Shown piece by piece: positions 1 to 9,959 of a stretch of 64,000 nucleotides of DNA; the stretch's first letter is position 1; each line of letters opens with the position of its first letter. The notes under the pieces were generated by a model. It made no database searches. It saw only the letters and a program-made list of their open reading frames with translations, and had not been told where the DNA came from. The DNA is from Nephrocerus scutellatus (taxonomy: Eukaryota; Arthropoda; Insecta; Diptera; Pipunculidae): positions 76,491,976 to 76,555,975 of the forward strand of contig OX352765.1 of NCBI GenBank assembly GCA_947095585.1. Direction: 5' to 3'. The position numbers and the translations under genes are program-made.

Positions 1-1749
1 CATCTTCTTTCGCAATTTCTGCTGCCGGCATAAAGCTGCATGTTTCTATTACCGTTTATATATATACATATATATATATATATACACACAATCTCATACA
101 CAATCTCATATCCTGCTGGTCGTTCGATGACGATGGGAATTCGCCTCTGTTCCAATTTTAACGTAACCAACTGTCGTCACAGCAAATCGTAGTTGCAGTC
201 GCAGGTATTACTCGGGGTTAGATATTCAATCAGGTTTTGCCTCGCAATTTGTGTTAGAAACGTCAGAAAGTCCATCCATAAGAGTCATCACCAGAGGGTT
301 TAATATATCATTTAACTGGAAGGTGTAAATTTTGCCTTTTCACCTCCAGAAGTTAGTTAAAAATTTAATAGCTGTCGGCATTGACGTCAAAGTAGACGTG
401 CGTGCGAATATCAAGCGTTCTATTTGCTTTAGATTTTTTAACTTTTCGTTACATTGACCAACGCCGGACTATTTGAAAACGTAATTAAACCAACAGAGAC
501 TTTACACAAAAGCTTTGATTATTGTATTACAATGCCTGCAAATTTTTTTCCATAGGCTCTAAATAATTTTTGTGGTGAAGGCAATAGTTATTCGTTTACC
601 TCTAATGGCTCGTAATCTATCCAATCTACGCAATTAAAACATTTATTTCTCAATTCATCATCTGTCTATTCATCGGCTTTCATTTGTGGCCTGTGTTCCA
701 AACGACCATTGACGCCCTAGGAAAAGTTTTTCATCAGTTGACAAAATGACAAGCAAAAAGAAAGGAGACTATGGGACACAAAGGCAAAAGATCTTTGTCC
801 TCCGGAAGCAGTATCTATAATTTGTCAAAGGAACAAAATCAACATAAGAACACAAATTGAAATCGAAGCAAAAAAAAAAAACAAACACGACCGTAGAATG
901 CCTATGGCAACAAACGACACATGAGTAGCAAAAGAGCCGATGCTCTGCTGGTCAGTTCAATTAAAACGCAAACTTACGAGTAACTCAGGCAGAAAGGATC
1001 GCCTGCCAGTTGTTGCCGTCTATCAGCGCATTGAAGTTTCCAAATACTAGACGTTGATAAAGTCCATTTTTTCGTCATTTTTCCATGTCCTTGCGACTCG
1101 TATTAATGCCGAAAAGCGTAAAACCAAAGCGTCATCACTTTATATGTTCTGTGTAGTCACACTCACAGCCATCTGTGGGTGAGTCTATTGTCGACAAAGG
1201 AGTACATTGTCGTTGGTAGTTTTTGCTTGTGCTTAGTTTCTTGTTGGATCTTATTAAGGAGCGACAATAGTACTGATAACAAGAGCATACAAGTATTAGT
1301 AGCCAGCTATATACATCTGGCTATCCTCTCAGTGATAATCTAAATGTAGAGCTACGATTTCCTTCTTAAGTTGTCCTATACTGAATCTTTTTCTGTTGCG
1401 AAACTTATGTTGTTTTTACAGTAGAGCGATGCTATTCAAAGTTTAACCTAACCTAAATGGCATTAATATAGCAAAACTTAATTTCTTGCTTTCATGATAC
1501 CAGATGATGTTCCCTTTAGTTAAGATAGTAATCCCTCTGGATAATATTATCGATCAACATTATCGATCGTAAGTAAAATGTCAATTAAACGTCTGAAAGA
1601 TAAACAACCGCAATGAGTGCCAAGAACATTGCGGCTGCAACCGCGAATGTATGCGAGAGATCAAATTGTATTTGGTGTAGGTTTCCTGCTGAAGCATTCC
1701 TTAGGTCATGCTTCCACTTCAATGATGCTGGCAGCTCAGTTACAGTCAA
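1..1749. other. Intronic or intergenic sequence with no recognisable gene
   Basis: It is AT-rich, without a long open frame or recognised TE protein. It contains a TA/CA microsatellite at about 55-110, a poly-A run at about 869-881 and a short TAACCTAACCTAA motif at about 1443-1455. By inference it belongs to the large intron upstream of exon a, or lies 5' of the gene. Confidence 0.5.
55..110. repeat. (TA)n/(CA)n microsatellite with a duplicated CAATCTCATA unit
   Basis: Alternating TA runs followed by CACACA and two copies of ACACAATCTCATA. Confidence 0.75.
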
Positions 1750-2220
1750 AATGACCCCAAAAAGACTCCCAAAGGATTGAGAAATGACTTAGTTCCCAAA
1801 ATATCAAAATGTAACGCAATAATGTGACCAATAATATGACTCAAAATCGCAACACAAAATTATTTTTGATACCGTACTAAATTTTCCCCTCACCGCGCCG
1901 ATAAAGTAGTTTCACTTACAAAAATTTCGTGCATCATAAAGCATTGCAATGAACGAAATAGTGATGTGCAGGCAAACAAACAAATGCTTTGTTTCGATTG
2001 GTTTGCTATGACATTGCAATCGAAATCGAATTTTAAATAAAACACATTGTGATTCATTGTGATTTTAAATTTAATGGAAGAATATAAATCATTTTGTTGA
2101 CGTTTTTTTTCCCAATTTTACTTTGATTTAACATTTCAAATAGCTCTTTACAAATTCACAAAACGATCACAAACAAATTTATTGAAAGCTAGACAGGACA
2201 ACGTGTTTCGGGTCAGCTAG
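1750..2220 (+). mobile_element. Helitron 3' portion (H1) ending in CTAG
   Basis: The segment starts with a few units of the GACCCC-AAAAGA minisatellite. It then shares the tail sequence of copy H2 (TTAGTT..CAAAAT..AAAATGTAAC then GTGACCAATAAT..GACTCAAAATCGC). It ends in a terminal block GACAACGTGTTTCGGGTCAG followed by CTAG at 2217-2220. CTRR is the canonical Helitron 3' end. The inverted copy at 27052 has the same end (ACTAGCTAACCCGAAAGACG) flanked by T, as expected for insertion at an A/T dinucleotide. I see no clear 3' terminal hairpin, which weakens the class assignment slightly. Confidence 0.65.
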
Positions 2221-2788
2221 TCTATATGCGAGTATATAAAAATGAAATTTCGTTTGTTGATATTCGGATCACTTGAGAACGGCTGAACCGATTTGGCTCA
2301 TTTTTATTTTGAAATGTTGGTCATAGTCCAAATAAAGTTCATGTGGAAAAAAAAAAATGAAAAAAGTTGCCCGGAAAATGGGAAAATTCGGCTAAAACTG
2401 AAAGTGCGTCTTTTCATATTTTTGTATGAACTCGCGACCATAACTCACGATTCGAAAGATGGATTTGCAAAATTCTCTTTTAATTTGGTCGTTGTGGTCT
2501 TGAAAAGAAAGACAAATACAAAGAAAAGTCGAAAATTCGGACAAACAGCAAAAATCATAATTTTCTATTGCGCACTCCATCATAACTGATGACATATTTG
2601 GTCGATTCTTTTTTTGTTTTGTTCGTTATGCTTCCGGAGAAATTTTTAGCATTCCAGCCTTAATTAAAATAAAATTAAATTTGTTTTTACTTTCGATCTG
2701 CCCAAGAAAAGTCGTTATTTCATTTCTATTCTAATAGATTTCAATAAATGGCGCTATGTTCGTAAATGTCGTTTGACAGCTGATCCAT

Positions 2789-2996
2789 TTCCACGGTCTT
2801 TCTTTTGCGATCGGTCAACGCATCTCCGACCGACATGCCATTAGACTTTAATAACTTGCAGTTTCGGGTGCGGTTTGCATTCGCAATTACAATAAACAAA
2901 TCAAAAGGGCAGCAATTGAGTGTTTGCGGCATTAACCTTGAAAATCCATGCTTCTCGCGTGGTCAATTATATATCTCCTACTCCAGGGTAAGATAA
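2789..2996 (+). pseudogene. Helitron helicase (Pif1-like) C-terminal remnant, copy 1
   Basis: The open stretch reads MPLDFNNLQFRVRFAFAITI then NKSKGQQLSVCGINLENPCF, SRGQLYISYSRVR. This is the motif V/VI region of SF1 Pif1-like helicases in Helitrons (LPF.FKRLQFPVRLAFAMTINKSQGQ ... CFSHGQLYVACSRV). Only about 60 residues of a protein that is normally well over 1000 remain. There are no ATP-binding Walker motifs and no Rep part. The reading frame is kept although the rest has been lost. Confidence 0.8.
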
Positions 2997-3044
2997 TATA
3001 AATGGAGACTGGACAGACGTTAATGACGAAAACGTCGAAAAAGT

Positions 3045-3470
3045 GTCGAAAAAATCATTAAAGACCCCCACAAGACCCTCAAAAGACCCTCAAAGAACTC
3101 CCAAAAAACATTCAAAAGATCCTCAAAAGGCTTTCCAAAAGACCCCCAAACGACCCCATAAGAGCATCAAAATATTCTTCAAAAAACCCAAATCCCCCAA
3201 AAGACCCTCAAAAGGCCCCAAAGGACACTCAAAACACTCCCCAAAAAACCCCCGAAAGACCCTTAGAAGACCATCAAAACCCCTTCAAAAGACCCCCAAG
3301 AGACTTTTCAGAGGTCCTCCAAAAGATACACAAAAGACTCTCATAAGATTATTAAAAGACTTCCAAAAGACCATCAAAAGACGCAAAAAAACCATCAAAA
3401 ACCCCTCAAAATACCACAAAAAAGACCCTAAAAGGACCTTCAAAAGACCCACAAAAGACTCTAGCGGGAC
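3045..3470. repeat. A/C-rich minisatellite inside Helitron H2 (AAAAGACCCTC-type units)
   Basis: About 35 degenerate units of 10-15 bp around CAAAAGACCC. The + strand has almost no T, a strong strand skew. It reads open for 156 codons only because of its base composition (Lys/Pro/Ser/Thr-rich). I do not regard this as a gene. The same unit on the opposite strand forms the arrays at 27243-27570 and 57063-58360. A second identical copy lies at 4319-4744. Confidence 0.85.
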
Positions 3471-4063
3471 TCATACAAATCGGTTACGAAATTACTTAGT
3501 TCGCAAAATTTAAAATGTAACACAATCACGTGACCAATAATGAGACTCAAAATCGCAATACAAAATTAATTTTGATGCCGTACACATTCTGATCGCCGAT
3601 CAAGTAGTTTCACTTAGAACAAGTAAATGTAAGAAAACTTCGTTTTTCGGGTACAAATTGTTATATTTACTTCGAACCGCTGCTTACAGCGCATCAGTTC
3701 ATCAGCGCACACAGAACACAGTCATTAGTATGGAAAAAATACTGAAAATGGGATCTTTTTTAAATTCTCTATATTAACTTCACTTGCCCGTGTGTTAGTG
3801 GGTTTATGGATTATGGAAACAGCAAAAATCATAATTTTCTATTGCGCACTCCATCATAACTGATGACATATTTGGTCGATTCTTTTTTTGTTTTGTTCGT
3901 TATGCTTCCGGAGAAATTTTTAGCATTCCAGCCTTAATTAAAATAAAATTAAATTTGTTTTTACTTTCGATCTGCCCAAGAAAAGTCGTTATTTCATTTC
4001 TATTCTAATAGATTTCAATAAATGGCGCTATGTTCGTAAATGTCGTTTGACAGCTGATCCATT

Positions 4064-4270
4064 TCCACGGTCTTTCTTTTGCGATCGGTCAACGCATCTC
4101 CGACCGACATGCCATTAGACTTTAATAACTTGCAGTTTCGGGTGCGGTTTGCATTCGCAATTACAATAAACAAATCAAAAGGGCAGCAATTGAGTGTTTG
4201 CGGCATTAACCTTGAAAATCCATGCTTCTCGCGTGGTCAATTATATATCTCCTACTCCAGGGTAAGATAA
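4064..4270 (+). pseudogene. Helitron helicase remnant, copy 2 (identical to copy 1)
   Basis: Same sequence as 2789-2996, shifted by exactly 1274 bp, in the second unit of the tandem duplication. The 63-residue translation is identical. Confidence 0.8.
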
Positions 4271-5036
4271 TATAAATGGAGACTGGACAGACGTTAATGA
4301 CGAAAACGTCGAAAAAGTGTCGAAAAAATCATTAAAGACCCCCACAAGACCCTCAAAAGACCCTCAAAGAACTCCCAAAAAACATTCAAAAGATCCTCAA
4401 AAGGCTTTCCAAAAGACCCCCAAACGACCCCATAAGAGCATCAAAATATTCTTCAAAAAACCCAAATCCCCCAAAAGACCCTCAAAAGGCCCCAAAGGAC
4501 ACTCAAAACACTCCCCAAAAAACCCCCGAAAGACCCTTAGAAGACCATCAAAACCCCTTCAAAAGACCCCCAAGAGACTTTTCAGAGGTCCTCCAAAAGA
4601 TACACAAAAGACTCTCATAAGATTATTAAAAGACTTCCAAAAGACCATCAAAAGACGCAAAAAAACCATCAAAAACCCCTCAAAATACCACAAAAAAGAC
4701 CCTAAAAGGACCTTCAAAAGACCCACAAAAGACTCTAGCGGGACTCATACAAATCGGTTACGAAATTACTTAGTTCGCAAAATTTAAAATGTAACACAAT
4801 CACGTGACCAATAATGAGACTCAAAATCGCAATACAAAATTAATTTTGATGCCGTACACATTCTGATCGCCGATCAAGTAGTTTCACTTAGAACAAGTAA
4901 ATGTAAGAAAACTTCGTTTTTCGGGTACAAATTGTTATATTTACTTCGAACCGCTGCTTACAGCGCATCAGTTCATCAGCGCACACAGAACACAGTCATT
5001 AGTATGGAAAAAATACTGAAAATGGGATCTTTTTTA

Positions 5037-5827
5037 AATTCTCTATATTAACTTCACTTGCCCGTGTGTTAGTGGGTTTATGGATTTGTGGGTTTGTGGG
5101 CTTGTGGGTTTGTGGGTTTGTGGATTTGTGTGTCATGGAATCTTGCGATCAATTTTTGACCCACTTCCCAAAGCCCTATTTTATTGAAATTTTGCACATA
5201 GGCATATCTCCGATGACAACACTTTTTGTTAAAATTTGAGGACCCTCGGGCCACGGGGTCGGTGGGCTCCCCTACAAATATTTTACAAAATTTTACTCGA
5301 TTTTCTTCAAATTTTATACACTTGTGTATCTCTGATATACAACACTTTTTGTAAAAATTTTGGAGACCTCGGGCCCGGTTTCGTGGGGCCCCATAACTTT
5401 TTTAAAAAAATTATCCCGATTTTCTTTAAATTTTATATACGTATGTATCTCCGATGAAAAACACTTTTTGTAAAAAATTTGGAGAACCCGGGCCCCAAAA
5501 AATTTTTTAAAACCCGATTTTTTAAAAAATTTTATATACGTGTGTATCTCCGATGGGCAACACTTTTTGCAAAAATTTTGGAGACAGTGTTTGGAGGGTC
5601 ATGGAGCCCCAACAAATTTTTTAAAAAACTTAACCCGATTTTTTTTTAAAATTTTATATACCTGTGTATCTCCGATGGACAAAATTTGTTGTAAAGTTTT
5701 TGGAGTGAGGCCCTGAGGTCCGAGGGGTGCCCATATAAATTTTTTAAAAATTAGATTTTCTTCAAATTTTAACACATACCCATCTCCTATTAGAAAATTT
5801 ACATGAAAAATTGTATTTTTATGGGTT
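5037..5827 (-). mobile_element. S-element S1, complete multi-unit copy
   Basis: Read on the - strand it starts CAACCCATAAAAATACAATT at 5827, has several units of about 110-120 bp, and ends GGGCACG..GAAGTTAATATAGAGAATT near 5037. Each unit holds a GGGCCC or near-GGGCCC core, AAATTTTTACAAAAAGTGTT, a GGAGATACACA(T)GTGTA block and AAATTTGAAGAAAATCGGGT. A degenerate TTTGTGGG microsatellite (5082-5136) lies near the end. No coding capacity. The boundaries are supported by the other copies (31209-31470, 44338-45440), not by a clear TSD. Confidence 0.6.
5082..5136. repeat. TTTGTGGG microsatellite
   Basis: Seven or so units of TTTGTGG(G/C/A). It corresponds to CACAAATCCACAAACCCACA at the end of other S-element copies (45374-45402). 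Confidence 0.85.
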
Positions 5828-6888
5828 GTTTTTATTTATTTATGTGCATTCAATTTTAGACCTTATTTAACTTCTTAATTCGTTATTGCATAACCTACAT
5901 TAATCCTCGGAGGAAGTAGGTCGTACCACGGCTCACCATTTTCCACTTGATTAGAAGTTTTTCACATTCCTTTTACAATAGCACCATTTCACAATAGGAT
6001 TTCACCAATAAAAAATTCAATAATGATGATTATTGGTTTCATAGTTAATGTAGTGTAGTAGTCCTCCTTAGTCCTCCTTACATTCTTACAACGGCCGACT
6101 CAGGGAAATCCACCGAAGTATTGTAAATATTCTTTTCGAAAACTTCTTCTGCTCAGCAAGGTTGTTGTTTAACTATACCTTTATAAAAAACTACTCCCAA
6201 GTTGAGTTATTAAAAAGGCTACTTATACTACTGTAGTTGTTGTTGTAATGTTGTAGCGTTTTAAAATACTTGCTGGATGGTTTTTGATTCCTGTTTTTTT
6301 TTTATTGTTGTTTACATGTTCGATAAACATGGCTGCCTCTGCGCCTGACTTTTTCTACGAAATGAGCAATTCAGCAGTAAATCAACTTTTTCCTCGCTCT
6401 GCCAATTTGCGGGCAAAGTTTTCTTTGTGCAGCGGAAAAATAACTGGGCACTGAAAAGGGTTAAATACAACAACAACAACAACAAAAAAGCAACAACAAC
6501 AATGCATAAATATTTTAGTGAATATAAACATTCGTAGCTAGAGGGCGAAGACGGCGCCATTAGCAGTAGCAAGAGACCAAAAATGTTCACGAAATTTAAT
6601 GTTGGCACATTGGGACCGAAAAGAAGTTCTCGTGTAAATAGAATATTGCTGATGGATATGAAGTTTTTTTTTTGTTTTTCTTCTAAAATAGACTTGAGAA
6701 CTCGATAGTTTGTGGTCTAACCAGTTTTGTCCTTTGAAAAATTGTTTAATCAATCGCTTTCGGCTATCAACCGAAAATTAACTTTTTATTCGTTCGAATG
6801 TCGGAAACCAAATTGAAATTTATTTAATGCAATGATTCGAATTCGATAATTCGAATTAAAGTCAGAACAAAAGTGATTATCTCCATTT
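5828..6888. other. Unassigned intronic sequence with (CAA)n tracts
   Basis: No recognised protein. Contains (CAA)n at about 6469-6502, with a (TTG)n tract at 6236-6246, giving short low-complexity open stretches that I do not call genes. Confidence 0.5.
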
Positions 6889-6894
6889 TCAGCT

Positions 6895-8460
6895 GAAACT
6901 CAAACACAAAACACAAAACACAAAACTCGAGGGTTCTAGCATGGATAGGGACATGGTTAAAATCCAGCCTGTAGCGTTCAGGTATGAGATCAAGTCGATG
7001 ATCATGTAATCCGAGAGCTCTTTCAGGTCGTAACAAAAGGGTTTACCCAAAATGCGCTGTCTTGACCCTGCTAGGGCCGGACAACTGTAGAGGAAGTGTA
7101 TGAGAGTTTCTTTCTCATTTTCATCTTTACAACTTCTGTAAAATTTGTTGTGCGGTATACCCAACTTAGCAGCATGACTACCCACTGGCCAGTGGCCAGT
7201 GCTGATAGCCACAACTCTGGCAACATCCTTCCGGGTTCTGGATAACAACTCGGTGGTTTTCTTTTTGCTGTAGGATGGCCACATTGATCTCGATATGGCG
7301 CAGTTCGACAGACTGCTCCTCCTGAGCTGTGACTTAGTATAAAAGAAGGAGAGAATTTATTCCTTGACTAAGCTCATTGGACAGCTAACCTTCTCCATAG
7401 ACGCCCATCTTAGCCAATATGTCCGCCCTCTCATTACCCACTATATTACTGTGCCCCGGCACCAATACTATGGTGATGTCCAGGAATTGACTGATCGAGG
7501 CCAATTCTTCTTGGCACTTTTGTACTAATTTCGAGTTTATTGTAGTCGCATAAATTGCCCTTATGGCAGATTGGCTATTAACACAAATACCAACCCTTCC
7601 GATTTTTGCGTTTCTGAGCCTTAATGTTATACAGGCCTCCCTAATTGCTAGAATCTCTGCCTGAAAGATGCTGAAATGCCTGAAAGACCTTGACAGCTTA
7701 AATCATCTGAGAAGATACCTGCACAGACTCCATCCTTTATCTTGGATCCGTCAGTGAATATTGTTGCGTCATATTGCCTCGCTACTGACCCATCCTTCCA
7801 GTTTTCCCGGGTAGGAAAGTTAACGCTGAAGAAGGAAGGTTTGAAGCTAAATTTAGGGATGCAGTAATCAGTAGATGATGGTATCATGACTCCAGGTACT
7901 GTCTGCAGTATATTGCAGTGCCCGTATGGTCTAGTAGCAAACCAACCAGATTCTCTGAGTCGGACTGCACTGCACGTCGTAACATACTTGATAAATATGT
8001 CAGTAGGTACTAGGTTCAAGATGGTGTTAAGGGCCTCGGTCGAGAAAGACCGTAGAGTTCCTGTAATGCCTGCTGCTGCTGATCGCTGTAACCTGCTGGG
8101 TAAGGTTGAGACTTTTCCCGTTGAGTTTTGGAGGGATAAAGGCTGGTATCTTGGATTTAGTGGTGAACAAAACCATTTTGGTCTTCCCAGGGTTGACTCC
8201 AAGGCCACAGCTTGTTGCCCAGGAGCTAACTTTACCCAGGGCCCTTTCCATGACTTCACTAATCACGGAAAGGTACTGGCCCGATACGAGTATCACGACG
8301 TCATCTGCATGCGCAACTGCCTTTGTCCTATCCTCTTCAAGTTTTAGTAGCATATCATTAATTACCTTCAGCCATAGTAAGGCATGCCAAGATTGGCATG
8401 TATATTCCTGCTGCCGAGCATTTATACGATTCATTGTGTGAGGAAGGATTCCACTCATTT
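6895..8460 (-). pseudogene. LINE-L copy L1: LOA/I-like retrotransposon, RT to 3' end, broken
   Basis: From high to low coordinates: the RT palm (8458-8027) with AHADDVVILVSG in place of YADD and CGLGVNPGKTKMVLFTTKSK; a degraded thumb; then RNase H, starting YDATIFTDGSKIKDGVCAGI (about 7770-7720). The frame changes near 7650 and RNase H continues with VNSQSAIRA (usually DSQ.AI) and VLVPGHSNIVGNERADILAK (about 7470-7405). The C-terminal Cys/His region is at 7284-6940 (ISTGHWPVGSHAAKLGI, FYRSCKDENEKETLIHFLYS). The 3' end is a tail of TTTTGTG heptamers (6903-6925, read on -). RNase H after RT, plus this C-terminal block, points to the LOA/I group. EN and the first RT motifs are missing. Inactive: frameshifts, and altered catalytic Tyr and Asp. 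Confidence 0.8.
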
Positions 8461-9955
8461 CTTAAATTTTTTCACCATAATTTTTAAGCTTCTTGGGTAC
8501 TGGCCGCCCACAAAATCTTAACCTCTTCGCAACTCTAAGCCATTCTACTAGTGTATGTTTGGCTTGTCTCGCTGACCTATGCCTATGCGAGCGAGTGTCC
8601 TGCCAACCAGATTCTACCGACTGTGATTCCTTTCACGATGTCGACATCGCAGTAACACTAACAGATCTCGTCGTTATAGAGTCTCCGGTAACCATGTCTC
8701 AGATCCATATGTAGGAACAGGTATAACAGCAGCATGGATGTTATGGTTAAATTCTTAGATTTAAAGATTCTTGACTGACCACAGGCGTGACGACGAGGAA
8801 AAATCGTCGACTATATAACTTTTTTTCTCGCTCTTGTCAGTTATTCACACTGAAGATGAGTCTTTGACAACGATATTGAAAGCGTTGCAGGCGAATTATT
8901 GTCATGGCACTAACGATACTCGTGAAGGTTTTTAAAATTTGTAAACTTACCAGAGACGTTAAGTATAGTTTGAATATTTTTTTTGATAATTGTAACATTA
9001 TGAATTTGGCTTATATGTAGTAGACTTTAATCGCTTTATGCAACCGTGCGCGTTTTTTCACAAATTGATTGTTCGGTTCCACTGTTCAGTTTTCTGTCGC
9101 ATCGTTAGATCAGCGAAATATGTAAAAATCATCCTTACAGAAAAGTTTATCCTTGCAGCCAGCGAAATTGTCGTCAGCCGCCTGGATATGGATGCTACAT
9201 GAAAATGCTCTTCTTTTCCACTCAACTCAGCTTTCCACTTTAGCTCTTCTAGTGACGCACTTCTGTTTCCTTATTCGACTTCGTCCTGTGAAAAAGTTGC
9301 TAGTAAGAGACGGGACACAGGAACATAAAAAAATGAAAAATGAAAAATACAGAAATGCATCCTGGACGGCTGCAAGCGGCAAGACAGAGGGAACACAAGC
9401 AGCATGAAAACAGGAAAAATATCTTCCTAAGTAGGAAAGAAAAACTAAAAGATGCACCCACTCCGACACAGGACAGCATCAAAAGTGCATTTACGCCATG
9501 TACACTTGTAACAGCAGAGTGGGGTAAAAATTGCAATTTTAACCACATTACTCTACCATAGTTTAGGGGTGGAGAGGGACATAGTCGTGCATAGCTACAA
9601 ACATTTCAGGCTGTTTGTCGTTGTCGCGTCGTTTTCATGTACTCTTTGTGTTTGGCGCAAGTGGATTTCAACGCAAACAGAGAGTCAAGTCGGGGTTGTG
9701 GTCGTTGTATGTTTCCTTTTTAAATTTAACAGAATAGCCAACTTTTACACCAAACATAAACAAGTTATGACGCAATTTTGTTTTTTAATTTATTTTTTAT
9801 GTTATTATTAAAAACAGATTTTTTGTCCAAATATTTCTAACTAAGGAAAAGCGGAACTGCAGCCCACTCAACAAGAAACCATTATGATATTAATTTAGAT
9901 ATGAGTAACATAATTTTTCTATATTTTCATAAAAATAATTTTTATAACAAAGCGA
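8461..9955. other. Unassigned sequence with one short RTE scrap
   Basis: No gene recognised. At about 8717-8785 the sequence TATAACAGCAGCATGGATGT resembles the - strand RTE copy at 27916-27966, a small RTE fragment. A further stretch at 9150-9560 has open frames on both strands without any known motif. Confidence 0.4.
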
Positions 9956-9959
9956 GTTA

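Larger units (their letters stand above)
2221..3660 (+). mobile_element. Helitron H2: 5'-TC end, helicase remnant and internal minisatellite
   Basis: It starts TCTATATGCGAGTATATAAA at 2221, directly after the CTAG of H1. This is the TC..ATATAAAAATGAAAT start and the 'ACCGATTTGGCTCATTTTTA' leader typical of insect Helitrons. Order: 5' leader (2221-2600), unique body, Pif1-type helicase C-terminal remnant (2789-2996), minisatellite (3050-3465), then the shared tail from 3485. The tail departs from H1 at about 3630, where a linker (CGCTGCTTACAGCGCATCAG) and then the S-element start. No Rep domain is present, so the copy is non-autonomous. Most of it is included in the tandem duplication 2543-5086. 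Confidence 0.65.
2543..5086. repeat. Perfect tandem duplication, two 1.27 kb units (offset 1274 bp)
   Basis: Unit 1 is 2543-3812 and unit 2 is 3817-5086. Every line I compared was identical, including the helicase remnant and the minisatellite. The 4 bases ATGG at 3813-3816 lie between the end of unit 1 and the start of unit 2 and belong to neither. The unit runs from the middle of H2 into the first 50 bp of an S-element, so the duplication came after the S-element insertion. The lack of divergence means it is very recent, or an assembly duplicate. Confidence 0.92.

Noticed and set aside
1443..1455. Interstitial telomere repeat (TAACCTAACCTAA)
   Set aside because: Only about two and a half units and no LINE end next to it; too short to call.
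2741..2932. 63-codon - strand frame opposite the Helitron helicase remnant
   Set aside because: It is the antisense shadow of the recognised helicase segment.
3045..3470. CRISPR-like array of short repeats
   Set aside because: Units are contiguous, degenerate, 10-15 bp, without spacers, and lie in a eukaryotic Helitron.
3043..3513. 156-codon open frame of Lys/Pro/Thr/Ser repeats (and its copy at 4317-4787)
   Set aside because: It is a direct read-through of the A/C-rich minisatellite. It lacks T, hence few stop codons, has no start context or known domain, and the same array is inverted elsewhere.
5037..5827. LTR retrotransposon or endogenous virus in the repeat-rich regions
   Set aside because: No gag, protease, integrase or envelope motifs and no paired long terminal repeats were seen anywhere in the window.
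7886..8441. Long + strand frames of 153 and 111 codons
   Set aside because: They lie opposite the RT/RNase H sequence of LINE-L copy L1, which has clear motifs on the - strand.
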